Part shown: positions 14,301-23,375 of the stretch, piece after piece
Numbering within the stretch: position 1 is the first letter of the stretch
Layout of the letters: every line of letters begins with the position of its first letter
Assembly (NCBI GenBank): GCA_949825065.1
Contig: OX463839.1
Span: 34,109,540-34,173,539, forward strand
From: Odontocerum albicorne
Lineage: Eukaryota; Arthropoda; Insecta; Trichoptera; Odontoceridae
Length of the DNA: 64,000 nucleotides
Direction: 5' to 3'
Program-made: the position numbers and the translations under genes
The notes under the pieces: generated by a model
Databases searched by the model: none
Told to the model about the DNA's origin: nothing
What the model saw: the letters and a program-made list of their open reading frames with translations, nothing else

Positions 14301-17300
14301 CGTGGACGGCCGGAGACCAAAGTTGATAATGAAGAATTGAAGGCTATTGTGGAAGCGGATCCATCACAAACCACGTCCGAGTTAGCTGCAGGCTGCGGTG
14401 TTAGTGATAAAACTGTTTTAATCCACTTGAAGCAAATTGGGAAGGTGAAAAAGCTTGAAAGGTGGGTACCTCACGAATTGAGTGAAGCAAATCAACAAAC
14501 GCGCGTTGACTGCTGCGTTGCATTACTCAACCGGCACAATAATGAAGGGATTTTGAATCGAATCATTACCTGTGATGAAAAGTGGATCCTGTATGATAAT
14601 CGGAAGCGCTCATCGCAATGGCTGAACCCTGCCGAACCAGCCAAACCATGCCCCAAGCGAAAATTGACTCCAAAAAAGTTACTTGTGAGCGTTTGGTGGA
14701 CTAGTGCTGGTGTCGTTCACTACAGCTTTCTTAAATCTGGCCAGACGATTACGGCAGATGTCTATTGTCAGCAACTGCAAACCATGATGGAAAAGCTAGC
14801 TGCTAAACAACCGAGGCTGGTTAATCGCTCTAGGCCACTGCTGCTTCATGATAACGCTAGACCACACACTGCACAACAGACGGCTACCAAATTAGAAGAG
14901 CTTCAATTGAAATGTCTAAGACATCCACCGTACTCTCCGGACCTTGCCCCAACAGATTACTATTTTTTTCGAAATTTGGATAACTTCTTGCAAGGGAAAA
15001 AATTCAACTCCGATGGGGCAGTCCAAACCGACTTCAAAGATTTTATTGATTCCCGTCCGAATGGTTTTTTTAGTAAAGGGATCGATGAACTACCTATGAG
15101 ATGGCAAAAGTGCATAGATAGCAATGGTACATACTTTGATTAAATAAATATATTATATTAAAAAAAAATCAACTTTATGTTCCTCCCAAACAAAACGCCA
15201 ATTTCATATGTAAGGACCTAATATATATTGCCATGTAATAAGATAATCTATTCCAACCAATCAGAAATACGTCAAAGATGTTTTAAATGGAAAATTAGGT
15301 ACCGACGGGAATCGAACCCACAATTAGCGCAACTGGCATCTTGCTAACTAGGATACGCAGGTCGTCGTATCTTTCAATATGACTGGACTAAACCGTGATT
15401 ATACCACGTGCTGCCTTTGGGATAACCATAAGTTGACCGTAGCATCCTCGCGGCACGACAGGGCTTGTATGCAGTTTTACGGTGAGTTGTCAGATTTTCA
15501 GGTTACCTGCCTGCTTTTCTTTTTGCTGAAGTTCGCATAGCAAATTTGATTTGTCCGCGGATTATTGGAAATCCAGACTTATTAATGCTTTTCTTCTACT
15601 AATATATACATTTTAACGTAATTTATTGATTATCTTTTAAGATCTGATAAATTAGTGTTATACATACATATGTAAACCTAAAAGTATACTTTAATAAACA
15701 TGTAGAAATTATTCCACTTACTACGCAAGTGTAAAATATGCACACCAGACAAACTATAGGGGTGATCACATGGACATTCACTCCAGTCACTGAAAAATTG
15801 AACAAATAATGTTATATTAGGGCTATTCATGAGCATTCATAGCAAATAAATGCAAATCAAATATTAAAAAACCTTATTTCAATTATAAATTGAAAGCAGA
15901 TATTTTTTTAAGTTAGTGTAGTATTTTTTCGCATTCCTCATACAATTGATAAAATAAATGAAAAATACTCAGAAAATAATTGATAAGAATATATATATGA
16001 TATTAAAGTAATTATAATAGACGAGAATATAATATTGAGGGAATGATCTTGCTAGTGAAAGAAAAGTTGGGCATATTGGATAGTATAGAGAAAGTACAGT
16101 ATAGAACTATTACTTTAAATGAACTTAACCTTTATTTTTGTTACGAGTATTGTGATTCGATATCGATAAAAGGCAGTACAGCAATAAAACAGTAATTCAA
16201 TATAGTAATAAAACAAAATAGTGCTTCATACATTTAAGAAAAAAAGGAATGAAGCGCTCTTTTGTGAGACGATTAACAAAAGCATGAGATGATGCTCTTT
16301 GTGGCCTACTTTGAAGGACGCCTGTCTTCTAGCCTAGGGGTTGCGGTTTTGATTCCTGTGGTACATTTTTTTAAAAGGGTTACAGCCTGGTTTTCCCTTA
16401 AAGTCTTTTATACATCTCTGATCGATCGGAAGAGATTTCCACATGACAATAAACCTTCCAGGCTGTAATGTATGAAACGAAAGTGTAATACAATATAAAA
16501 TCACGGCAAATATGTTAGAATAGGCTACAAATCAGGGCTGGCCTGGTAAATTGAAGGACTGGGGGCAAAGTTTTGGTGCAGGACCTTCTTATTTATGCTA
16601 CATGTAAGGGTGAAAAACAGAAAGCCCAAATATTTTCATCCATAAAAGAGCCATTTAAAAATGTACTTATTTGATGAAGAAACAATTGCTTCGGAGCGAT
16701 ATATTCTCCGATAACGACTCCCCAAAGTGTGAAAATTATCACTATACTCGTATATCCAAACATGTAAATGGATGAAAAATTACCTTTCATTAACAAAATG
16801 AGACGAAAAAATAATGTCAATAGGTGTACTCAGAGCCGTAACCAGCTTTATACGTGCGCTTTTTTATTTTAGGCCTCCTTAATTTTTTTTGGGGAAAATA
16901 ATAGAAAAAATAAGATACAATAATTATTCATAAATATGGTTTATGTACTCAAAAAATGTACAAGATCATTTACATGTGTTTATAAATGAAGAAGAAAACA
17001 TAATTTTAATTACACTTTCCTGACAAATTCATCAATTACATCGTCATCATTAATATCTTTAACGGCATCGTATTCAATCGATATTATAGATAGATTGGAT
17101 AATTATAATTAGAAAATATTATTATTTTTGACATTTTCTTTTGTCAGTTCCATTTCAACCCCCTCTCGTCTTGAACCCTATTACTGTGCACCTGTTCAAC
17201 ATGCCTTGAACATGCACTGGGTGTAATATAAATAATATTATAAATTACCTTGATTAAATGCCAAAGCTGGAACATAAATGACTATCGGCAGCCAAGCTAT

Positions 17301-20300
17301 CTGAAAATTAAAAGATTTTTTAGATTTTTTGGAGATATTTCTTTTATTGTGATAATTGGCCAAAAGTTATAATTACCAGGGCAATGGTGAAAAGAGCTGA
17401 ACCAAATAATCTGACACTCCTGTCAAATCTTTTCTCCAGATACTGAAAAAGAAACCAATTTTATTGTTAAGGAACAAAGGCTGTCTCTCTTAGGGTTACT
17501 GCTTAAAAAATACATTTTGATTCAATTAATAGTAAGTAATATAATTAATAATGTGATTTCAATATTTTTTTGAGAGAGCTTTAAAAAATATTTTACAAGA
17601 TGTTAAGACGGAATTTATGGAAAAATTTAAACATATTTTGTTATAAAATAGGAAAAAAATCAATTCATAAAATTTTTTGATTCTCGAAAATATATTTTTT
17701 AAAATATTTTTTTTCATAAAATCAAGTACTAATCATATTTTACGGAACTTGAAATGTAGTGTGTGAAAATATTGGGTGTTAACATAAGTTGTGTCCGTTT
17801 TTTTTTTCAATTTAAAAATGAGCACCAAAAGTAAAACAAAATGGTAAAGGTTATACGTCATTCGAAAGAAAATTTTCTGCTCTAAAAGATATTGTGTTTG
17901 CTTTTACGTTATCTATATTATTTTATTTGATTACAAGCCTTCAAAATGGAATGTCAAGTAGACGAAAGTGAGCATTTTCAACAACTCCTTCTGTTCGCGT
18001 TCAATCGAGGGAATAAAGCTGCCAAAGCTGTTCGCAATATTTGCGAAGTGTACGGTGAAGATGCTATGAATGAAAGGACAGCTCGTCGATGGTTTTTGCG
18101 TTTCAAAGACCGTAATTTCGACCTGAAAGACATGGAGCGTTCCGGACGACCAGTGGACTTCGATAAGGACCGCTTAAACCATATTATTCATGAAGATTTA
18201 AATTTAAAAAAAAAACGGACACAACTTATGTTAACCTCTCGAGTAGTAAGATATTAATGAAAATTTTAAAACATCGTTTGTTCAGTTGGTAAAATATGTA
18301 ACCGATAAATGATTTAATTGTGTGGTATCATCAATGGATGTCATTGGTACTCCAAATCCTGACATAATCTGGGAATATTCGAGAAATAATCACTGCGCCC
18401 CAATCACGGGGCCATACGTTATCTGACTCGGTATTTCATGGCCCCACGGTTGGGGCGGTACTCACGGAGAGGTTAACACCTAATAGATTTGAAACTTAAT
18501 GAAAAAATAAATTTAAGTCTAGTTTTTTTCATTTTTTGTACTCTTGATGATAAGCATATATTGAAAAGCATGGCCGGGAGACTACATTGTCTTCGGCTAC
18601 ATTATCGGGCCATTGGGGTTTCGAGTCAGTGGAGCAGGAACAAAACTCAATATTCTTTATCGCACACGTTGGCAATACTAAAGTATACTTTTAGCGCATG
18701 CGAGTACTGTTTCACTTGGTAACAATACTCTTGGACTGGGATTCTTTTTTTAGGCATCAACATTTAATCAGGCAATCAGAAATCAGTGTATTTTTCTGGT
18801 ACATTTTACATTGTGAAGTCGAATAAAAATACATTTTTTTCGAAGTGTTAAAAAATGATTTTTTACTGCCCCGGTTAATCGAATTGGTTATCATCGCCCC
18901 GGATTAACTGGGGTGATGATAAGCAATTCGACTCCAGATAATCGAAATTATACTGTACTTATTATTATTTATTACCTCATAGTTAGAAATCAGCCCCATT
19001 TCATGAAAAACTGGTAAATACACATGCGCCATCACAAAGGACATTGAAATGATCCCCCCGGCAACAAAGACATACTGAGTGCCATACATGTACATTTCAG
19101 TCGGCGCTCCCAATAAAGTTATTCCTGAAATAAAACTGAAAAAAAAACTTTACGTAACAAACAGTTCATAGAATATTAAAAATATAGGAACAAGTACGCT
19201 ATTTCCACTTAGAATTTTTATAAATGTTAGTTGCGAGCATTGACAAATGTTTGATGCTTGCATTGATAAATTTTAAATGCTAGAATCGATAAATGATTGA
19301 CTTCTTAAGATGGTAGCATTGATAAATATTTGATAATATAAGATGCCTGTCTTTCAGCCCAGGAATTGCAGGTTCGATTTCCCTCAGAATCCATTTTTTA
19401 AAGGATTCCTATCTGGTATTTACACACGACCTCTTTTACGTCTTTCTGTCGGCTGGAAGAGATTACCACATGGTAATAAATCCACTAGATTATATAATGT
19501 ACAATGAAAGTATAATACAATAAAATACTATACGCAATGTTTAAATAGAGTTTGAAACCACATTTTTATACATGAATTCCAATTTCATTAAATATTTTTC
19601 TCAAATTTACAATAAGTAATACTCTAGTATCTATTTTTTTAAATATATAATTTTAAGGCGAACATATGTTAAAAAAACAAGAAAAGGAATTAAATAAGTA
19701 GGAAAATTGAATAAACTATTTAAATACAATAATATTATTACTGAATCATAAAAATGTGTGTTTATCCGTTTATAAAAGTAAATATTCACTTTGCTACAAA
19801 CGATATAGAAACAGGCCTTTTAAACACCTTTCTGGTTTGCTGGAAGAGATTTCCATGTGGGAATAAGTCCACTAAGTTACACTATGTGCAATGAAAGTGT
19901 AATACAATAATATACTACTTATACAAAATGTTAAGTGAGGTTTTAAGTAATATTTTTATATTCTAACTCCATAAAATAGTTTGTCTAATGATCTTAAATT
20001 AACAATAACAAATACTTTATTACCAGTTTTTTTTATAAAAAAAAATATAATTTTAAGACAAAAATACGACAGTAATAAGTTAGCAAAAAAACACGAATAG
20101 TCTATTAGAAAAATATTGTTTTCAAATGAGAAAAAAATGTATATATCCGTTTAAAAAAGTTAATATTCACCTTGCTACAAGCGACATAGAAACAGGAAAT
20201 ACTTTCATGTTTCGACCTCCCATCAAGTAATCTTGCTCGGATGTTTGTTTTTTGAAAAATCCCCAGTATACCCCGACAAAAGCACTGAGAGCCAACATTA

Positions 20301-20376
20301 TAACAAACACCACGTAATCTGCCCATCCGAATCGCTGTAGAGCCTTGCTCATACTTTGCACCTCCGAACGATCCAT
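2308..20376 (-). CDS. SLC5-family sodium/solute symporter (SMCT/SMVT-like)
   Basis: Spliced coding exons on the minus strand, in transcript order: 20376-20171, 19135-18976, 17442-17377, 17300-17249, 15789-15722, 13241-13087, 11855-11715, 11488-11380, 11272-11163, 10153-10011, 9035-8908, 7201-7029, 5302-5077, 2364-2308. Every junction has GT-AG ends and keeps frame; the total is 1794 nt, 597 aa plus TGA. The start ATG sits in an AAAATGG context, and an AG acceptor-like site about 25 nt upstream suggests a spliced 5' UTR. Family marks are GWADYVVF (TM1), the YLMGGRNM loop, GAPTEMYMYGTQY (TM2-3), GGLQAVVWTDVIQ at about residues 185-197, and a Ser/Thr-rich TM8 (SSLSTSLNSMSA, about 356-367) expected to form the sodium site. 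The product should be a plasma-membrane Na+-coupled importer; substrate (monocarboxylate, vitamin or iodide-like anion) cannot be told from sequence. Introns carry many transposons. Confidence 0.93.
3759..3826. repeat. Two-copy 34-bp tandem repeat
   Basis: Two adjacent 34-bp units (GTCCAACACCTAAG..., then GTCCAACATCTAAG...) differ at one base, so the duplication is recent. It lies in the last intron of the SLC5 gene. Confidence 0.8.
3887..4035. repeat. Long inverted repeat (hairpin MITE)
   Basis: GAATGGTTGAATTAAAAT at the left end is matched by its reverse complement at the right end. Inner arms around GTACC, an A-rich tract and GTATGCAGTTTCGTT also pair. The central loop is about 16 nt. The whole is a single fold-back of about 149 nt, consistent with a MITE or a long hairpin transcript within SLC5 intron 13. 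No target duplication is evident. Confidence 0.65.
4383..4615 (+). repeat. tRNA-derived SINE, near full length
   Basis: This copy defines the family. The tRNA-like head runs ACGACCTCCGTGGTCTAGTAG through CCAGCTCGCGGGTTGTGGGTTTGG. The body has TTCCAGTCTGGTTTTCACTT, then GTTGGAAGAGATTGC, then AATAAACCCGCCAGGTTGTA. The tail is a short AATACAATAC repeat. No poly(A) is seen. Confidence 0.75.
4633..4720 (+). repeat. tRNA-derived SINE, head
   Basis: A second head of the same family (ACGACCTTAGTGGCTTAG, B box GGTTCAATTCCCG) directly follows the previous copy. Its body is truncated after the A-run. Confidence 0.7.
4786..4996 (-). repeat. tRNA-derived SINE, reverse copy
   Basis: The minus strand shows the family head (GTCTTCGTGGCCTAGTTGAT), a B box near 4936, and the body ending in the CAACGAAAGTG tail. 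It faces the two plus-strand copies just to the left, giving a cluster of three. Confidence 0.7.
5521..5708 (-). repeat. tRNA-derived SINE, reverse copy
   Basis: Reverse-complement copy with head AACCTTTGTGGCCTAGTTAG, a degenerate B box near 5645, and the body with GATTGGAAAAGATTGCCACA. It lies in SLC5 intron 12, between exons 12 and 13. Confidence 0.7.
5754..5808. ncRNA. Pre-miRNA-sized hairpin
   Basis: CCTCGAAATAAGCT at the left pairs perfectly with AGCTTATTTCGAGG at the right. Pairing continues inward with two mismatches to TATCG/CGATA, leaving a short loop. Size and shape fit a microRNA precursor or mirror-type MITE. Expression is unknown. Confidence 0.3.
6640..6930 (-). mobile_element. 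LINE 3' end, decayed
   Basis: On the minus strand this ends with a decayed form of the TATGGCGGAGTGATGATGA terminus. It parallels 53125-53450 and 21517-21810, which share the same end. Here the coding part is riddled with stops; only traces of the C-terminal region of a non-LTR reverse transcriptase ORF remain. Confidence 0.5.
7800..8026 (+). mobile_element. LINE ORF2 C-terminal fragment
   Basis: The frame reads VWYGHVS near the start, a degenerate form of the (W/Y)GHV motif near the C terminus of many non-LTR reverse-transcriptase ORFs. It then gives KKQTRDRARLRGIVLDDKTVRE and a stop. It is not an exon of the SLC5 gene because it lies on the opposite strand, in intron 11. Confidence 0.4.
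9512..9694. repeat. Composite minisatellite, 23-bp and 45-bp units
   Basis: A 23-bp unit containing TTTCAAAGGGAGGTGGTAAC occurs five times. Three of these are extended by TTTAGGACTACTCCGTGATA into 45-bp units. The order is long, short, short, long, long. Copies are essentially identical, indicating recent expansion by slippage or unequal exchange in SLC5 intron 10. Confidence 0.85.
9740..9850 (-). repeat. SINE body fragment
   Basis: The segment includes TTTATTGCCAAGTG and CAACCTCTTTCAATCAATC, the reverse complement of the SINE body. The head is missing. Confidence 0.5.
12418..12790. repeat. Diverged tandem repeat, unit about 80-88 bp
   Basis: Four to five units each contain CCTTTCCCAGAT-like sequence, a TGGTTTTTCTGACTCCAT-like segment, a T-run, and TTTACTCAATCTACACC. 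Divergence rises toward the right end. The array lies in SLC5 intron 6 and is an ordinary small satellite block. Confidence 0.75.
13720..13865 (+). repeat. tRNA-derived SINE, partial
   Basis: Head ACGACCTTCATGACCTATT, a degenerate B box (GGATTCGATTTTC), and part of the body (GTTTGATTTTTACTTAAGAC). It ends where a reverse copy begins. Confidence 0.6.
13935..15221 (+). mobile_element. Intact-looking mariner transposon, 1287 bp
   Basis: The ends are perfect 31-bp inverted repeats starting TTAGGTCCTTACATATGAAA, bounded by TA on both sides. The length is typical of full mariners and one open transposase frame runs between the ends. From memory the terminal repeat resembles cecropia-type mariners. 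Perfect repeats and an open frame point to recent insertion, into a SINE in SLC5 intron 5 in the orientation opposite to the host gene. Confidence 0.95.
14124..15143 (+). CDS. Mariner transposase, DD34D
   Basis: A 339-aa frame starts at ATG 14124 (CAAAATGG context) and stops at TAA 15141-15143. An upstream in-frame TTG at 14103 is not needed. Domains: an N-terminal helix-turn-helix (YRVIYEYEFHRGTSAAETAR through SELAAGCGVSDKTVLIHL), the linker WVPHEL at about 114-119, and a DDE/D nuclease with aspartates at 151 (ITCDEKW), 243 (LLHDNARPH) and 278 (YSPDLAPTDYYFF). The last two are separated by 34 residues, the mariner signature. Known transposases of this family cut and paste DNA at TA dinucleotides. 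All catalytic residues are present and there is no frameshift. The protein may be active, though I cannot test function; DYYFF replaces the more usual DYHLF. Confidence 0.93.
   Translation: MENLKYRVIYEYEFHRGTSAAETARRINDVYGDGAAKENTVRFWFQRFRSGNFDLQNKPRGRPETKVDNEELKAIVEADPSQTTSELAAGCGVSDKTVLIHLKQIGKVKKLERWVPHELSEANQQTRVDCCVALLNRHNNEGILNRIITCDEKWILYDNRKRSSQWLNPAEPAKPCPKRKLTPKKLLVSVWWTSAGVVHYSFLKSGQTITADVYCQQLQTMMEKLAAKQPRLVNRSRPLLLHDNARPHTAQQTATKLEELQLKCLRHPPYSPDLAPTDYYFFRNLDNFLQGKKFNSDGAVQTDFKDFIDSRPNGFFSKGIDELPMRWQKCIDSNGTYFD
15385..15475 (+). repeat. Dispersed repeat, copy 1
   Basis: The core GCGGCACGACAGGGCTT, preceded by GACCGTAGCATCCTC, recurs at 53815-53890. Both copies sit in short GC-richer islands. 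The family is not one I recognise. Confidence 0.5.
16293..16495 (+). repeat. tRNA-derived SINE
   Basis: Head GCTCTTTGTGGCCTACTTTG, degenerate B box, body ACAGCCTGGTTTTCCCTTAA and GAAGAGATTTCCACATGACA, tail GAAAGTGTAATACAATA. Near full length, in SLC5 intron 4. Confidence 0.7.
17946..18200 (+). pseudogene. Mariner transposase N-terminal remnant
   Basis: From ATG 17946 the frame encodes a mariner helix-turn-helix region (FNRGNKAAKAVRNICEVYGE, then TARRWFLRFKDRNFDLKDME). It runs into the right terminal repeat, so the linker and the whole catalytic domain are deleted. It is not able to encode a transposase. Confidence 0.8.
18235..18472. mobile_element. TTAA-flanked MITE inside a mariner end
   Basis: A 238-bp insert bounded by TTAA on each side (18231-18234 and 18473-18476). 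Its ends are CCTCTCGAGTAG and, inverted, CCTCTCCGTGAGTA. Removing it restores the mariner terminal repeat. It carries a subterminal inverted pair, GCCCCAATCACGGGGCCAT and its near-complement. TTAA duplication is the habit of piggyBac elements; no transposase is present. Confidence 0.75.
18880..18930. ncRNA. Pre-miRNA-sized hairpin near a splice donor
   Basis: CGAATTGGTTATCATCGCCCC pairs with a 21-nt right arm with two mismatches across a 9-nt loop. Flanking bases (CCCCGGTTAATCGAA / TTCGACTCCAGATAATCG) are partly complementary too. It lies 45 nt into SLC5 intron 2. It may be a small MITE instead. Confidence 0.3.
19340..19530 (+). repeat. tRNA-derived SINE
   Basis: The head begins within AAGATGCCTGTCTTTCAGCC, with B box GGTTCGATTTCCC. 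The body has TATCTGGTATTTACAC and GAAGAGATTACCACATGGTA, and the tail GAAAGTATAATACAATA. Confidence 0.65.
19812..19911 (+). repeat. SINE 3' body fragment
   Basis: Contains CTTTTAAACACCTTTCTGG, GCTGGAAGAGATTTCCATGT and the GTGCAATGAAAGTGTAATAC tail. The head is absent. Confidence 0.6.
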
Positions 20377-20454
20377 TTTCTGGTTTCTTTTCAATCACTG
20401 ATAAAATCAAATACTAACAATCAATGATTATATATCATGCCAAATTATTTTTTT

Positions 20455-20690
20455 TCTTGTGCCCAACGACCACACTGTTGGACCAACATATTGCAATGTG
20501 CCGGGAAGGGGAGCACCCCGACCCTAAGTGAAGAGCATCCCAGTCTCTTGATTGATAAATTGCACCGCCAATTTAGGTCCATTTGATCACCTTGTCGGAA
20601 CAGGGTCAGTATTGAAATCATTGTGCTCCTCTCCATCTTCCTCAGCATTACACCATCTGGCGAGTTTAACATTATCTTGTTACATGTCCA
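20455..20690. other. Unrecognised GC-richer block upstream of SLC5
   Basis: This block lies 80-310 bp upstream of the SLC5 start codon and is richer in G+C than its surroundings. A 75-codon open frame exists on the minus strand, but its product (SPDGVMLRKMERSTMISI...) matches no family I know. It may be promoter or 5' UTR sequence, or a transposon scrap. Confidence 0.3.
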
Positions 20691-20760
20691 GAAAAACTGA
20701 TTTTATATTATCAGGAGTTTTAGTAAAATATATTCTGAGGCTTTCGCGGTTCGTTGTAGC

Positions 20761-20934
20761 AGTTGGATAAGTTTTTTCGGAGTGTTTCATCGCGTGATTT
20801 GGCTTTAAATGCAGCCGTGACTTGGCGAGGTTGACTACGAACAAGCCCTAAAGATGAAAACTGCCACGTTTTCGAAACGTCAGTATCATACGCCAAACCA
20901 TGCAGTAAAATACTTCGAAAAACCTTATCCAACT
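20761..20934. mobile_element. Inverted-repeat element A, 174 bp
   Basis: Ends AGTTGGATAAGTTTTTTCGG and its inverse match for about 30 bp with few differences. The centre holds a small stem (AAAAC / GTTTT around TGCCAC) followed by CGAAACGT. A related element lies at 60715-60870. The superfamily is not identified and no clear target duplication is seen. Confidence 0.6.
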
Positions 20935-20967
20935 TAGAAGTGTTTGTATTTTTTATTCGTAAAAATA

Positions 20968-21300
20968 TTGGGCTGTCTGGAAAGAAATTTCATATTTTTA
21001 GGTCACATTCAAACACAAAATATTACCAAACGTTCGTGGACGGTGGTTTTCGATATTTTCAGAATCTGAGCAATCTCTCGTGTCGTGAAACCCTGGTTAT
21101 TTTCGATCAATGCCTTGATTTGATTGTCGTATGACCATTACGATTTTTTTAAAACCACATTTGACACACGTGATCGCCTATTGCATCATCGCCATACATT
21201 GGTCATAATATGTTTTTTTATTTGTGTCGCATTTTTCCTTTGCGGTAATAAAAAAAACATCAGGCACCGAAAAAAACAACTCATTTTGTTACATTTTCAA
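20968..21300 (-). mobile_element. Mariner remnant, end-truncated
   Basis: The terminal repeat TTGGGCTGTCTGGAAAGAAA starts right after a TA at 20966-20967. On the minus strand a broken frame shows CLMFF, KGKN-like sequence, then NQIKALIENNQGF and TTREIAQILKISKTTVHERL, a mariner helix-turn-helix. The matching second terminal repeat was not found. The same family occurs at 29219-29615. Confidence 0.6.
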
Positions 21301-21516
21301 ATTGACCTAAAAACCAGTTAAGCAATTTGGGTAGATAACAACCGAAAAATGGAATGTAGTTAGCAACGAAATTTTAGTAAAAAAATAGATCTATCCGAGA
21401 AAAACGGTTTTGGACAACATATCATACGAGTATTATGAAATCCGGCTGAAATTTCAAGTAGGCGTGATGAAGTCAATTTTGGTTCGACAATTTCAGTAGT
21501 GCATTGTGAAATATCA

Positions 21517-21810
21517 TCATCACCATCACATCATATCCCTATTTGGTTAATAAGAGATAACAGATCTCCACTTCATTCTATCCTGTCATACATTTTTCGT
21601 TTCTGCCACATTCACACACCTCGTCGTACATAATCGTACGTCCCATTAAAAAGATTTTTCACTCTTCCCTATTTTAAAATTTGATCCATTTGGTCGTGTT
21701 ACGTTTTTCTAGGTCTCTCCGAACTTTTTGTATCTTCTATACTAATCGAATAAAACATTTTTGTTAATATTTTATAACTCATTCTTTCTACTTGGTCGAA
21801 CATCTCAATG
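21517..21810 (-). mobile_element. LINE 3' end, decayed
   Basis: Minus-strand end with ATAGGGATATG and TGATGATGATATTTC. The segment runs parallel to 53125-53450, sharing TCATTCTATCCTGTCATACA-like and TTTTTCTAGGTCTCTCCGAA-like blocks. It is coding sequence for the C terminus of a reverse transcriptase with many disruptions. Confidence 0.55.
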
Positions 21811-21837
21811 TTCTGAACATGAACATCTTAAATTTCT

Positions 21838-21917
21838 TGTCTTCTAGCGCCCCCCATTCCGCCATTAATACCCCCCCCCCCCCAAGGAGGCGGTAGCTCC
21901 CACTTTGGGAATCACTG
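21838..21917 (-). mobile_element. hAT-like terminal fragment with a C-run
   Basis: The minus strand starts CAGTGATTCCCAAAGTGGGA, a common hAT-type terminus, and continues into GGGGGCGCTAGA-type sequence. A run of 13 C (plus strand) at 21871-21883 lies inside. No second terminus or 8-bp duplication was identified. Confidence 0.4.
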
Positions 21918-22129
21918 TTATAAATGATTATATCCTTTAGGAGATTAGGAGATGCCTGCACTGCACGACTTGTCTGAATTGGCAAACGACATGGCGATTG
22001 ACTTGCACGATACAAATAAATTGCAATTTTATGAGGTCATTTTGAATCTGGTTATGATGAGTATAGTTAAAGGTACACACGTAAACGAAAATTTAGTATT
22101 TACTTTTCATAATTAGGCTAGTTTAGTTC

Positions 22130-22500
22130 TAAATCTTCAAAACGGCTTTAATCCAGGAGGCTGAAATGAAGTACTAGTACCAGAATAAACTTACTCGTAT
22201 CAGAGGTCACTCGGTGAAGAAGCTATGTTATTCTTTATTGAAAGATCACATATTTTTGGCTTATACATGTGATGTACTATATAGGGAATGATAGATGAAA
22301 GTTTGGTATCTCTGCCAACAAGACATTTAATATTCTAGGCGGCTGAAATAAAGTACCTAAGGGAGTGAAGGAAATTACGCTTATGGACCAGAATAAAAAT
22401 ATTTATATTTGAGGTCACTCTGCAAAGAAATTCTGTTATTTTTTTATTCTCAGAAAGATACAGGCAAAATCCTAGTTTACTGGGGACACGACAAATGAAA
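22130..22500. repeat. Diverged direct duplication, about 150 bp
   Basis: Two segments share the order GGCTGAAATRAAGTAC, CCAGAATAAA, GAGGTCACTC and an AAGAAGCTATGTTATT-like end, one near 22155-22260 and one near 22340-22455. The content is unrecognised, probably an old repeat. Confidence 0.5.
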
Positions 22501-23375
22501 GACAGCAATCCAGATCGATAAAAAGTGTGTTCACATTAAATTACCTGTTGTTTTTTCACAAAATTACCTATTTGTAAAATTTCTTGTCATATATAAATAA
22601 AATAAATTGAAAAGTCACAGATTTATTGGCTTGGAACGTAATCTGAATGACATGTGAAAGTTCGCCAACGCAGCTTCTATTGTCGACTCCAGAATAAAGA
22701 CGCCATCTGGTCGCCATAGGTACGAGTATACATGAGAAAAGTAGATGGAGAAATAACGTGATGATAGGTTGGGGCAAAATTACCGATTATGTGCTAGATA
22801 AAGCCATGTGGTGACTTCTATGATAATGGGATGAAGACAGGAATTCGTAAGTTTTTACGAAGTTCTACTTATTCCTGATAGAAAAGTAAGTATACACAAT
22901 ATGGCGGGATAATTGTTTGATTACATTTAAAATTGGACATATAATATATAGTAGTCAGATGATTCTGTGTCCGTAATATGTTGATTCAAGGCCTGCACGA
23001 TATTATTTAATTGTGTCTATTGTTTTCGATATTATTTTAACCAAGTGGGCTAATAAAGATCATGCCTCTCACAAAGTGATACATTTTTAAATATGAATTT
23101 GTATTCTATAAGTTTGTAGTTTATCAAATACCTAAAAATATGTTTTATCAATTAACTCGATGACATACTCGTATATGTTTCTAACGATTATATAAACAAT
23201 TTATAATTTTCACGTTTTTCCAAAATCAATGATGACTTCTGTGGCTCAAATGCCTTTATAATATTTTTAATCTGTCAATAATAATGAGTTCGAATCATGA
23301 ATAAGTTCGCATTTGATGAGAGTCAGCTTTCTAAACGGCGTTACATAAATTGTTCATCATAATAATTATTATTGT

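Larger units (their letters stand above)
13875..15370 (-). repeat. Reverse SINE split by a mariner
   Basis: The tail half (13875-13934) and the head half (15222-15370) of one reverse SINE flank the mariner at 13935-15221. The head half carries CGACGGGAATCGAACCCACA and ACTAGGATACGCAGGTCGTCG. About 19 bp of SINE sequence occurs on both sides of the insertion. Confidence 0.7.
17772..18483 (+). mobile_element. Internally deleted mariner, itself interrupted
   Basis: The left end starts TTGGGTGTTAACATAAGTTG after a TA. The right end carries the inverse (CAACTTATGTTAA...CACCTAA) followed by TA, but is split by a TTAA-flanked insert at 18235-18472. The remaining element is about 470 bp and keeps only the N-terminal part of a transposase frame. 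It lies in SLC5 intron 2, opposite in orientation to the gene. Confidence 0.85.

Noticed and set aside
20840..20890. Hammerhead ribozyme core in element A (GATGA, stem, CGAAAC)
   Set aside because: The obligatory CTGATGA is not present (AAGATGA instead), and the related element at 60715 lacks both conserved strands. I keep it as a structural motif only.
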